This document shows positions 1-8,935 of a stretch of 34,388 bases of DNA, in pieces (position 1 is the first letter of the stretch; each line of letters starts with the position of its first letter). This DNA is from Planctomycetota bacterium (lineage in GTDB: Bacteria; Planctomycetota; Phycisphaerae; WQYP01): positions 1-34,388 of the forward strand of contig JAKBCC010000032.1 of the NCBI GenBank assembly GCA_021808105.1. The letters run 5' to 3'. The notes under the pieces were generated by a model. That model had not been told where the DNA came from. It saw only the letters and a list, made by a program, of their open reading frames with translations, and did not search any database. The translations under genes were made by a program, and so were the position numbers.

Positions 1-197
1 AATGTCCATGCCGGCGATGCTGACGTAAAGAGATAATCGCCCTTGGGCGCATTAACATGTATCGTCGCATTGGGTATTGCCGCTGATGCCGCCTGGGCCG
101 TGCTTGCTTTACCGGGGAAAAGGCCCACAGTAAAAATGGCCGAAAACACCACCCCAATGTAATTTCGGGAAAGCAATCGCTGGCACAATTTGCCCAT
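1..197 (-). CDS. N-terminal fragment of an exported protein, truncated by the window edge
   Basis: Minus-strand ATG at 197; open to the window edge as MGKLCQRLLSRNYIGVVFSAIFTVGLFPGKASTAQAASAAIPNATIHVNAPKGDYLFTSASPAWT, which has a signal-peptide-like N-terminus. Confidence 0.55.
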   Translation of the reverse strand, partial: MGKLCQRLLSRNYIGVVFSAIFTVGLFPGKASTAQAASAAIPNATIHVNAPKGDYLFTSASPAWT

Positions 198-316
198 GAC
201 AGAATTCTCCATTTCCTATACCCTGGATATTGCCGCCGCGATCCCACTGCATCTGCCGATTTTCGAAGCGGCTTTTGTATTGAAAGTGTATGGTCAGAGA
301 AGATCTATTGCAAGGA

Positions 317-346
317 TTTCCGCGGCGGCCGTTTCCGCGGCGGCCG
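317..346. repeat. Perfect 15-bp tandem duplication (TTTCCGCGGCGGCCG x2)
   Basis: Direct reading of 317-331 and 332-346. Confidence 0.9.
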
Positions 347-437
347 GTTGGTGAAAAACAGAAATGCGTTTAGAATGATGCGGCGAAAATCGGCATTGGC
401 CGATAGTGGAATTCTGACCAACCACAAGGAGTTTGTA

Positions 438-938
438 ATGGCTAATATTACTTTCAAAGGCAGTCCTATTCACACCGTTGGCGACGTTCCAAAAGTGGGC
501 GGAAAGCTTCCGGCTTTTATCTTAACCAAATCGGACTTAAGTTTATTGAAATCCCCGGAACTGGCGGGAAAGACGATCATCCTCAACATATTTCCCAGTA
601 TTGATACATCGGTTTGCGCCCGCTCGGTTCGCCAATTTAATGTTGATGCGGCAGGTCTTGCCAACACCACAGTGTTGTGTATCTCCGCGGATCTTCCGTT
701 TGCGCAAAACCGCTTTTGCGGGGCGGAGGGAATTAAAAACGTTGTGACGCTTTCAACATTCCGCCATCCGGAGTTCGGCAATCTCACCGGATTAACGATT
801 GCGGACGGACCGTTGGCCGGCCTGCTGGCCCGAGCGGTGATCGTAGCTGATGGCACCGGAACAATTAAGTATGTGCAGTTAGTTCCGGAAATCGGGCAAG
901 AACCGGATTACGCCGGGGCCATTGCTGCAGCAAAATAA
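438..938 (+). CDS. tpx: Thiol peroxidase (peroxiredoxin, Tpx family)
   Basis: MANITFKGSPIHTVGDVPKVG...FPSIDTSVCARSVRQFN...SADLPFAQNRFCGAEGI; Tpx peroxidatic and resolving Cys context. Start moved to ATG 438, preceded by AAGGAG; the track start at 348 is too early. Confidence 0.93.
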   Translation: MANITFKGSPIHTVGDVPKVGGKLPAFILTKSDLSLLKSPELAGKTIILNIFPSIDTSVCARSVRQFNVDAAGLANTTVLCISADLPFAQNRFCGAEGIKNVVTLSTFRHPEFGNLTGLTIADGPLAGLLARAVIVADGTGTIKYVQLVPEIGQEPDYAGAIAAAK

Positions 939-1075
939 ATATTAGCTGTCGCTTTTTTCGCACCCACAGTTGCGTTCAAGCGTATCGAATGCGGTGTCAC
1001 GAGCGCGGGGGAGTCGTTGCGCTATGCGGGGCACCGTGTTAGACTATTTGGTACGTCCTAAGGAGGTATTCGTCT

Positions 1076-1798
1076 ATGGCCAATGAAATACATACCACAT
1101 GGATTGAACCAGTTCCCAGCCGTCGGGCGTTTTATGCGCACCCCATCGGCGCGACAAAACGTCCGCTGATTATTGTGGTGTTTGAAGTCTTCGGGCTTAA
1201 TGAGCATTTTCAGTCCGTTGCGACGCAGATTGCACAAAATGGTTATTGTGCGGTTGTACCGGATTTATTTGACGGCAAGGTATTCAGTTATACCGATATT
1301 CAAGGTGCCATGGACACCGCCAAAAATCTCGATTCCGGCGTTATTATTCAGCACATCACACAAAGCATCGACCACCTCACGAATCAACCGGAGGTGGACA
1401 CCTCGCGATGCGGCATTATTGGGTTTTGCATGGGCGGGCGGATCAGCTTTATGGCTGCATGTAAACTCGGTGCACGAATTAAATCCGCAGTTTGTTTTTA
1501 CGGCGGCTCCATCGCCCCCGTGGCACCGGATCGCATGGGCCGCACCAGCCTGCTTACGGAGGAAAATCTCACCAACCTCACCGCCCCGCTGTTTCTCGCG
1601 TATGGCAGCCAAGATACACACATTCCGCCCGAAGAACATGCGCGCATCGTGGAAGCTCTCGGCAGACATAAGAAACGCTATACCCTGGCCCTGTTCGACG
1701 GCCCCCATGCCTTCGCCAGTGATCGCAGAGAGTCCTACCGCCCCGAAGCCGCCAAACAAGCATGGAAAATGGCGTATGAACACTTTGAAATATTATAG
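1076..1798 (+). CDS. Dienelactone hydrolase family protein
   Basis: Nucleophile motif GFCMGG, YGSQDTHIP acid loop and GPHAF histidine; strong AAGGAGG Shine-Dalgarno upstream. Confidence 0.92.
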   Translation: MANEIHTTWIEPVPSRRAFYAHPIGATKRPLIIVVFEVFGLNEHFQSVATQIAQNGYCAVVPDLFDGKVFSYTDIQGAMDTAKNLDSGVIIQHITQSIDHLTNQPEVDTSRCGIIGFCMGGRISFMAACKLGARIKSAVCFYGGSIAPVAPDRMGRTSLLTEENLTNLTAPLFLAYGSQDTHIPPEEHARIVEALGRHKKRYTLALFDGPHAFASDRRESYRPEAAKQAWKMAYEHFEIL

Positions 1799-1801
1799 AA
1801 A

Positions 1802-2245
1802 TTGCAACCATTCACAAGGATCCGATCGAGCGGGCTGAGAAGCCTGCACCATAATGCAGGCCCGCAACATGCCAAAATCACCCAGATATCCACCAGCCAT
1901 TATTACAAACATGACGTGGACCGCTTGGCGCAAGTCATTCGACACTCGCTTGACCCCAAGAACCTTGGCGAGATCCACGATAAGATAGCCGAATTATTCA
2001 ATGAGTACCATCGCGAAGAAAGCAGAATCCTATCCAGTTTTGCGCCGCGCAGGCCGGTGCCGGGGGCACCTCACCAGCGGAACACAGAATGCCCGTTCCA
2101 AAACGCGAACGGCGACTGGACCGCACCGGCGATACCGAAGTCTTTCACTTCCCAAGAGGTGACTCGATTCAGCGAGTTAGCGGTTAAAATCTGGGAGCGA
2201 TGCAACAAAATTATCTCGGCGCTGCCGAGGCTCAGTCAAAACTGA
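1802..2245 (+). CDS. Hypothetical protein
   Basis: 147-aa ORF filling the gap between the DLH gene and convergent nadB; start uncertain; no family recognised. Confidence 0.5.
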   Translation: MQPFTRIRSSGLRSLHHNAGPQHAKITQISTSHYYKHDVDRLAQVIRHSLDPKNLGEIHDKIAELFNEYHREESRILSSFAPRRPVPGAPHQRNTECPFQNANGDWTAPAIPKSFTSQEVTRFSELAVKIWERCNKIISALPRLSQN

Positions 2246-2289
2246 ATCTCAAATTCAGTCGCGCAGCTTTGGGGCCGGATTATCTACTT

Positions 2290-3954
2290 TCATGGCACAC
2301 TGCCTGTGGCGTCCGCGGATTCGTTATTCACCGCGATTTTCATCGGGATTTTTGACATGGCCCGCCAATCCAGGTGACATTTCCAGTTGCGGTCATCGCG
2401 TTCGGGATAATCTGTGCGGTAATGCACGCCGCGCGTTTCCTGCCGCACACCTGCAGCCGCCGAAATCAGCCGCGACATTTGCAGCATGTTCTGCAATTCC
2501 CAGCCCGTGGGCTTATCAAATACTTTGTCCAGCAGATAATGCGACCAGAAATCAATGATTTCCAGTGCCTCGTCCAGTCGCGGCCCGACACGTTCAATGC
2601 CGACATTGCGCCACATTAAAGATCGCAAGGATCCGAAGACATCCTGAATGTCGAATTCCGTACGTTCACTGGGGACAATTTCCGCTGCGACGATCGGAAC
2701 TTCCAGAGAACGGCTGTGCCCCGCCAACGCCGCCGCAGCGTCCTCGCCGGCTCGCTTACCAAAAACCAGCGCTTCAATAAGTGAATTGCTGGCAAGGCGA
2801 TTGGCTCCATGCAGACCGCTGTAGGCGGCCTCACCAATGGCGTACAAATTTTCAACATCCGTGCGTCCCAGAAGGTCGCACGCCACCCCCCCCACCATGT
2901 AATGGGCACTGGGATGCACCGGTATGGGTTGCCGAGAGGGGTTAATGCCGAACTGCATGCACACCTGGTAAATACCCGGAAATCGTATTTTGAATGCTTC
3001 TTCGCTGATGTGGCGGCAATCAAGAAATACATGCGTTGTGCGGGTTTTGGCCATCTGCGCCATAATGCCGCGCGAAACCACATCGCGCGGAGCCAAATCC
3101 GCCTGCGGGTGATAATCCGGCATGAAATGATACCCGGCTCTATCAATGAGTCTGGCTCCTTCACCCCGCACCGCTTCACTGACCAGCGATCGCGCCGAGC
3201 CGGCAATGTAAATGGTCGTGGGATGGAATTGTACCATTTCCATATCTCGAAGTGTCGCTCCCGCCCGCCAGGCCATGGCGTGCCCATCGGCGGTGGCAAT
3301 GGAGGGATTGGTTGTTTCGCGATATAAAGCTCCGGCTCCGCCGCTGGCCAACAGGGTTTTGCGCCCGAACATGACAAATAATCCGCGTTGCTGATTCCAT
3401 GCCAGAGCGCCCAGAACACGATTCTCCTGCGTTATTAAATCCAGAACAAACGTATGCTCAAGTATCGATACTTGCTCATGCCTGCGAACCACTCCCATGA
3501 GGCAGTTGGCCAATTCGCGCCCGGTGGCATCGCCCAGGGCGTGGACAATTCGCGCAAAGGAATGCCCTCCCTCGCGGGCAAAGGCCAGCCGGCCGTCCGT
3601 TTCACGGTCAAAATTCGCCCCCCACCGTATCAGCTCTTCAATGCGCGCCGGGCCTTCCCTTACCACCGTTTCCACTGCCGGCCTGTCACCCAGCCCACAT
3701 GCCACCGTCAGCGTATCTTCAATATGGCTCTGAAAACTGTCATCCGCCTGCATCACGCTGGCAATGCCGCCCTGCGCGTAATACGTGTTGGATTCCGACA
3801 ACTGATGCTTGGACACCACCAGCACATCCAGTGATTCTGCCGCCGCTGCCGCCGCCGCCCGCAAGCCGGCCACACCCCCGCCGATGATCAATATATCGGT
3901 GTGAATTTGCGGCAGGCGTTTGGTTTTAAAAGGCAGCAGATATCGGCGATTCAT
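2290..3954 (-). CDS. nadB: L-aspartate oxidase
   Basis: FAD-binding DILIIGGGVAGLRAA, SESNTYYAQGGIASV, HSFARIVHALGDATG, HYMVGGVACDLLGRTDVENLYAIGEAAYSGLHGANRLASNSLIEALVFG. Start probably ATG 3954 (GAGGAG upstream). Confidence 0.95.
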   Translation of the reverse strand: MNRRYLLPFKTKRLPQIHTDILIIGGGVAGLRAAAAAAAESLDVLVVSKHQLSESNTYYAQGGIASVMQADDSFQSHIEDTLTVACGLGDRPAVETVVREGPARIEELIRWGANFDRETDGRLAFAREGGHSFARIVHALGDATGRELANCLMGVVRRHEQVSILEHTFVLDLITQENRVLGALAWNQQRGLFVMFGRKTLLASGGAGALYRETTNPSIATADGHAMAWRAGATLRDMEMVQFHPTTIYIAGSARSLVSEAVRGEGARLIDRAGYHFMPDYHPQADLAPRDVVSRGIMAQMAKTRTTHVFLDCRHISEEAFKIRFPGIYQVCMQFGINPSRQPIPVHPSAHYMVGGVACDLLGRTDVENLYAIGEAAYSGLHGANRLASNSLIEALVFGKRAGEDAAAALAGHSRSLEVPIVAAEIVPSERTEFDIQDVFGSLRSLMWRNVGIERVGPRLDEALEIIDFWSHYLLDKVFDKPTGWELQNMLQMSRLISAAAGVRQETRGVHYRTDYPERDDRNWKCHLDWRAMSKIPMKIAVNNESADATGSVP

Positions 3955-4074
3955 TCCAATACTCCTCACAATTGCGACGGTCACAACAGAATGATTATAC
4001 GGGGATTACCTGTTTTTTTGCGGTTGGAAGCAATCCGGCCTGTTTTATTCAATGCGTCCAGAGGTTTTGCCGGC

Positions 4075-5421
4075 TCAGGCCGGGGTAATTTTGCCGCGGC
4101 CCAGGCGGATACCCGCCATGGCGTTGCGTGTGTCTACGATACGCCGGGCGTGCTGTGCGATAAAACGCCAGTCATATAGCGAGTGATCCGTCGCGATCAG
4201 CACAAGGTCATACCGCTTGAGATTGGCAGCCGTCAGCGCAACGGACTTCATCTTCAAATCATGCTGCCGCTGGGGATGGGTCCGCGGAATAAACGGATCA
4301 TTGTAATCCACGCGTGCGCCCCGGTGCTTCAACTGCTCAATAAGCACAACCGATGGCGACTCGCGCAGGTCATCCACATCTTTTTTATACGCCAGCCCCA
4401 ACACCAGAATGCGGGATCCGCGAATGGCACGTCCCACATCATTGAGCGCCTCGGCGACTTTACTAATTACATGATATGGCATCGCGGTATTCAACTCGCC
4501 GGCTAATTCTATAAAGCGCGCCGTAACATCGTACTGTTTGGCTTTCCAGCTTAGATAAAATGGATCAATGGGAATGCAGTGGCCGCCCAGGCCCGGACCG
4601 GGATAAAACGCCTGAAACCCGAACGGTTTGGTTTTCGCGGCGGCGATGACTTTCCATACATCAATACCCATGCGGTCAAGAATTATTTTTAATTCATTGA
4701 TCATCGCAATGTTGATACAGCGGTAGCAATTTTCCAGTATCTTTCCGGCCTCGGCAATTTCACAACTTTCCACCGGCACCACGGTTTTAACGGCTTGACC
4801 GTAAAGCGCACAGGCGGCTTTTAATGCACCGGCATCCATGCCGCCGACAACTTTGGGAATATCGATCGTCTGAAAATCCTTGCGGCCCGGATCTTCCCGC
4901 TCCGGCGAATAGGCCAGAAGAAAATCCTTTCCGGATTTTAGCCCGCCGGCCTCAAGTACCGGCAATACAACTTCGCGTGTCGTGCCTGGATAGGTGGTGG
5001 ATTCGAGAACAATCAGTTGCCCGCGGCGTAAATATTTGCTGATCGCCTCGGCAGTTCCCGAGACATACTGCATATCCGGCTCACGGTTAACAGTCAGCGG
5101 CGTGGGAACACAGATAATCAGCGCATCGCAATGGGCCATGCGGGAAAAATCAATGGTGGGTGTGAAATGGCCGTCGCGCACAAGTGTGCCAATGATTTTC
5201 GGAGAAATATGGCGAATGTAGCTTTTGCCGGAGTTCAACATCCGAACTTTGGCATCATCGACATCAAAACCGATGGTGGTAAAACCGGAATCGGAAAAGG
5301 CTTTTACCAGAGGCAGCCCGACATACCCCAGGCCAATGACGCCGACAATCGCTTTTTTGAATTCAATGCGTTGAACCAGTTCGGAAATAGACCAACTCGT
5401 ATTTTTCATCCGCATTTCCAA
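4075..5421 (-). CDS. Nucleotide-sugar (UDP-N-acetylglucosamine/mannosamine-type) dehydrogenase
   Basis: GVIGLGYVGLPLVKAFSDSGF; ENCYRCINIAMINELKI; GPGLGGHCIPIDPFYLSWKAK; LVLGLAYKKDVDDLRESPS. The 5421 start is TTG; an ATG at 5415 or 5409 is equally possible. Confidence 0.92.
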   Translation of the reverse strand: MEMRMKNTSWSISELVQRIEFKKAIVGVIGLGYVGLPLVKAFSDSGFTTIGFDVDDAKVRMLNSGKSYIRHISPKIIGTLVRDGHFTPTIDFSRMAHCDALIICVPTPLTVNREPDMQYVSGTAEAISKYLRRGQLIVLESTTYPGTTREVVLPVLEAGGLKSGKDFLLAYSPEREDPGRKDFQTIDIPKVVGGMDAGALKAACALYGQAVKTVVPVESCEIAEAGKILENCYRCINIAMINELKIILDRMGIDVWKVIAAAKTKPFGFQAFYPGPGLGGHCIPIDPFYLSWKAKQYDVTARFIELAGELNTAMPYHVISKVAEALNDVGRAIRGSRILVLGLAYKKDVDDLRESPSVVLIEQLKHRGARVDYNDPFIPRTHPQRQHDLKMKSVALTAANLKRYDLVLIATDHSLYDWRFIAQHARRIVDTRNAMAGIRLGRGKITPA

Positions 5422-5429
5422 ATTCAGGG

Positions 5430-5582
5430 TTATTTGCTGGTATGGACGGCCATAGGAACAACATGCTGGACCGTCTGCCGTAACGCGGGCATTCCCGCGG
5501 TACGCTCATGATGGGCCAGATAAAGCAACCCCAGCAGCACCAGCAATCCAATAACAATTTCAACCGGGTAATTTGTATCCAT
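5430..5582 (-). CDS. 50-aa single-pass membrane protein (small ORF, not in the supplied track)
   Basis: ATG at 5582, TAA at 5430-5432: MDTNYPVEIVIGLLVLLGLLYLAHHERTAGMPALRQTVQHVVPMAVHTSK. GAGGTGA about 10 nt upstream; sits in a same-strand gene row. Confidence 0.65.
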   Translation of the reverse strand: MDTNYPVEIVIGLLVLLGLLYLAHHERTAGMPALRQTVQHVVPMAVHTSK

Positions 5583-5646
5583 AATGACCCATCACCTCGT
5601 AACTGGGACTTTCAAATAACGGTCCTGCCTCCGCAGCCTGCGACCG

Positions 5647-6231
5647 TTAATCCTGCAGCGCAGCGTGCATCTGCGCACCCTGAAACAGCCAGCAGGCAAC
5701 AAGCAGCGGTACACCGATGCACAGCATGGCGTCCGCAAGATTAAATATCCATGGCCAATAGTGCAGAAGTATAAAATCCCGCACTTTGCCGCCATTGAAA
5801 GCACGATCATACAAATTACCCATGGCCCCTGCCAGAATCAGCCCCAGCGCGCTATGCATCACCCATTGGCGGCGTTGCGTGTTCATGAAAACATAGACTA
5901 CAAAACCAATTGCCACAAGACTGATGAGAATAAACAGGGGAGCCAAACCCGGCCCGACGCCGAAAACGGCTCCCGGATTCAATGTGGTACGCAGTTGCAG
6001 AACATCCGGAATCAGAACCACATGATGGGAACCTGGCCCGTAACCCAGCTTGGCAAACGCCAGATGCTTAGTCCATAAATCCGCAGTCAGCCCACACACG
6101 GCAAGGAACACAAATCGCAGCCACGCAACCGGAGATGATTTCGCTAATGGAATTACCGCATGGGCAGCGGTAACCGGTGAGGAATCGGACGGTTCAGGCA
6201 CGTGGGAAACCGAGCTGATGGGTTGATTCAT
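5647..6231 (-). CDS. lspA: Lipoprotein signal peptidase (signal peptidase II)
   Basis: LTADLWTKHLAF, TLNPGAVFGV, GAMGNLYDRAFNGGKVRDFI and WPWIFNLADAMLCIGV give the two catalytic Asp motifs. Start probably ATG 6231. Confidence 0.93.
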   Translation of the reverse strand: MNQPISSVSHVPEPSDSSPVTAAHAVIPLAKSSPVAWLRFVFLAVCGLTADLWTKHLAFAKLGYGPGSHHVVLIPDVLQLRTTLNPGAVFGVGPGLAPLFILISLVAIGFVVYVFMNTQRRQWVMHSALGLILAGAMGNLYDRAFNGGKVRDFILLHYWPWIFNLADAMLCIGVPLLVACWLFQGAQMHAALQD

Positions 6232-6272
6232 GATGCCGTCCAGCCGAAACAATTCAGTCAAACAATATTTAT

Positions 6273-7037
6273 TTATTCGTCTTCTTCATCCGACATTTCC
6301 ACGATCGTGTTTTCATGGCCATTACGCGGCAGCATTCCGCTTTCCAGCATTCGGGCATATTCAATACAGTATTTGGCCCATGGCTTGGCTTCCAACCGGG
6401 CTTTGCCGATGATTTTGCCGGTCGCGACGCACACGCCAAACGTGCCATCCTCTATCCGGGCGATGGCTTCCTGAATTTCCTTCAGCAGCTCTCGTTCGCT
6501 TTCAATCAGGCCCAGGGTAAATTCCTGTTCAAAATTATCAGTTCCAACATCCGCCATGTGCATGGGACTGCTGGAATGATTGTCCTGATTTCGGAAGGCT
6601 TCGCTTTCCATCGACCCGACATCACCCAGAATTTCTCGACGCTTTTCCAGCAGCAGTGTGCGGAAATTCTCTAATTCGGTTTTGGAAAGTTTGACTGCCG
6701 GTATTTTCGTTGCCCCACCGCCGGTTGAGCCGTTGAGCCGATGAGCACTGCCGTTAATCGCTTTGCTGTTCACCGGCTTGGATTGCCGGGCATCAGGAAT
6801 GTTGCGACTTTTTGCCGCCCGTGACGGCTCCGGCCGGGATGCGGCCTTGCCCACGCGGACAACTTTATACGCGGACGCTTTACTGCGTGCCTTCACCGAC
6901 GTACTGGCGGCAACTTTCTTTTGCGTACCTTTCATAATTTTGGCCCCCGGCTTTGGCTTGGCCTTGGGTTTCGCTTTGATGATCGCCTTGGGGGCATACT
7001 TTCCCGGCTTGGTTTTGATTACTTTCTTAACGGACAT
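6273..7037 (-). CDS. DksA/TraR-like protein with Lys/Ala/Pro-rich N-terminal extension
   Basis: C-terminal LLEKRREILGDV...EFTLGLIESERELLKEIQEAIARIEDGTFGVCVATGKIIGKARLEAKPWAKYCIEYAR; about 100-aa basic low-complexity N-terminus. Confidence 0.85.
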   Translation of the reverse strand: MSVKKVIKTKPGKYAPKAIIKAKPKAKPKPGAKIMKGTQKKVAASTSVKARSKASAYKVVRVGKAASRPEPSRAAKSRNIPDARQSKPVNSKAINGSAHRLNGSTGGGATKIPAVKLSKTELENFRTLLLEKRREILGDVGSMESEAFRNQDNHSSSPMHMADVGTDNFEQEFTLGLIESERELLKEIQEAIARIEDGTFGVCVATGKIIGKARLEAKPWAKYCIEYARMLESGMLPRNGHENTIVEMSDEEDE

Positions 7038-7255
7038 GTACACTCCATCAACTGCCGAAAACCAACTGTTTTACCCTCTTGTTATTCACTTATCGCGAAA
7101 GCTCTCCGCGCAAAGTGCCAAGATTCATTAACATATCGGCTTAATGCGGTTAAGTCAATCGAAACGCTTCACATTTTTTCGTGAAAAATCGTTTTTTGGC
7201 CGCATTTAAGGCCTTTTATTCTGGTGAATGGTAAGTTCCCGGGCGACCGACTTCG

Positions 7256-7879
7256 TTAGCGCGCATACGGCCTAAGCACGCCAATGACGACGCCTTGAAT
7301 CGTCACATCGGAATCCACGTAAATGGGAGCCATGGATTTATTGGCGGGCTGCAATCGAACCCGATTCTTTTCGCGGTAGATACGCTTCAGCGTGGCCGCC
7401 CCGTCGGAAAGCAGAGCCACCACGGTTTCCCCATCGCGCGCCGTTGAGCGCTGTTCAACAATGACCAGATCACCATCGGTAATATGATCCTCTATCATTG
7501 AATCGCCGCGTACCCGCAGCGCGAACGTGCCGAAGCGTGATGCAAACATATCTCCAAGACTGATGGTGTCGGGATTCTCCACTGCTTCAATCGGATAGCC
7601 CGCCGCGATGGAACCGGCCATCGGAAAGTCAGTCGCCTGGCTGTGTTGATTCCATGGCTCAGGCAGCTTCACTGCCGGATGCACAGTCAAAGAGCGTGCC
7701 TTGTGCGGTTCGCGCAGGATGAGCTTTTTTCGTTCCAGGGCCTGAACGTGCTCGAACACGGTGACCTTGGACACGCCGAGCTGATCGGCCAGTTCCTGCA
7801 TCGTCGGCGAAAAGCCCTGCCGCAGCCGAAAGTCGCGGATAGCAGTAAGAATCGCCAATTGCTTCGGCGTTGGTGTCAT
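7256..7879 (-). CDS. lexA: LexA repressor
   Basis: N-terminal winged helix (FSPTMQELADQLGVSKVTVFEHVQALERKKLI), AAG cleavage site (GSIAAGYPIEA), catalytic Ser (RGDSMIEDHI) and Lys (VALLSDGAATLKRIYRE). Confidence 0.95.
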   Translation of the reverse strand: MTPTPKQLAILTAIRDFRLRQGFSPTMQELADQLGVSKVTVFEHVQALERKKLILREPHKARSLTVHPAVKLPEPWNQHSQATDFPMAGSIAAGYPIEAVENPDTISLGDMFASRFGTFALRVRGDSMIEDHITDGDLVIVEQRSTARDGETVVALLSDGAATLKRIYREKNRVRLQPANKSMAPIYVDSDVTIQGVVIGVLRPYAR

Positions 7880-8507
7880 GATTGTTCTCCATATAAAGGC
7901 GTGTTCCAGAGCCGGTTATTGCCGCTGCCGATATCCCCGGGCGCGTTATTTTTCTCGCCGATTCCATCGGCAGCTTTGCCAGTACTGGCATCGGAAATGC
8001 TCCGGCTTTCCGTACCTGGCGGGCAGTGGTCTTGGCGGCGGCCATCAACGAAGAGATTGGGGTCCAAGGCGAATACTGGCTCGTCTGCCGACATGCCGGG
8101 CACGGCTCCAGCAAATCGGGCTGGGCTTCGCTGCGATAAATTCGCCCTGGATGAATTCCTAAAAAGACGTCCCGCAATTCTCGAAATAGAAGTTTCAACG
8201 GCGAAAATATTTCGTCGCCGGCGCTGTCCTGATCTTCCAATGTCTGCGGCCGATATCGATGGGGGAACCAGTCCACCACATATTCTCCGCCAGGCCCCAG
8301 TGTGCACAGCGGAACTTCCATCTGCCGCAGCGACTTGGCAATCGCAAGATCGCCGTTCGCCAGCAGTTTGCCGGTCTGAATACGATAAATTTTCATCCCA
8401 TTGCGATTGGGGATGGGCACCACGGCGGAAGGTGCGGGCTTGCTGTTGCCGCGCGCGTTGGGCCCGACAACTCCTGATGTTTTCCAATTCAAGATGCTGG
8501 TAATCAT
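7876..8507 (-). pseudogene. Uncharacterised protein gene upstream of lexA with apparent -1 frameshift near 8066
   Basis: 5' half reads well in the frame starting ATG 8507 (MITSILNWKTSGVVG...LLEPCPACRQTSQYSP; AGGAG upstream). The 3' half reads well one frame over (LDPNLFVDGRRQDHCPPGTES...RLWNTPLYGEQS) and ends in an ATGA overlap with lexA. Confidence 0.5.
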
Positions 8508-8613
8508 AGGCTTGGACTCCTTTCCAAATTGCACACGCCGCGAAACCTGACGCTGACCAGGACGCCCGGTGACTTAAAGCACCGCTCCTGGTGCCCTGCT
8601 TTATACTATGTCG

Positions 8614-8722
8614 GAACATTACGACCTCTTCCTTGAGAAAATCCGTAAGGCATCTGTTTGGATACTATACAGAACATTTTGCGAACGTCCAGTCTTGAAA
8701 TCATTTTTATGGCATAATGTTC
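8614..8722. promoter_or_regulatory. Cluster of three GAACATT motifs upstream of the lexA transcription unit; possible LexA half-sites
   Basis: GAACATT at 8614-8620 and 8672-8678 (both preceded by ATACTAT) and AATGTTC at 8716-8722. Confidence 0.3.
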
Positions 8723-8853
8723 CTGACGCCCCATAATACCGCCGGAATGACCTAAAACATATCCTTTTGCGAAAAACAAGTTCGGTGTTATCATATATTG
8801 TGTGCGGGCCACCCGGCGGGGCAATGTTAAACACAAAAGGAATTTGAAAAATT

Positions 8854-8896
8854 AAGTTTCAATTGTTGAAACTTTTCCTCTATGCCGAAGTATAAT
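8854..8896 (+). promoter_or_regulatory. Putative promoter with overlapping operator palindrome
   Basis: AAGTTTCAA-TTG-TTGAAACTT (8854-8874, perfect 9-bp arms) overlaps TTGAAA (8866-8871); TATAAT follows at 8891-8896, 19 nt later, upstream of the CDS at 8936. Confidence 0.45.
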
Positions 8897-8935
8897 GATG
8901 AGGGTGAGACTGATAACTGAAATGAGGAGTCCATC

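Noticed and set aside
470-856. Minus-strand 128-aa ORF opposite tpx
   Set aside because: Antisense shadow of a clearly coding gene; no domain features.
1173-1838. Plus-strand 221-aa ORF overlapping the dienelactone hydrolase
   Set aside because: Out-of-frame shadow rich in W/R/P; the overlapping frame has clear family motifs.
2616-3419. Minus-strand 267-aa ORF inside nadB
   Set aside because: Alternative frame of nadB; composition typical of out-of-frame translation.
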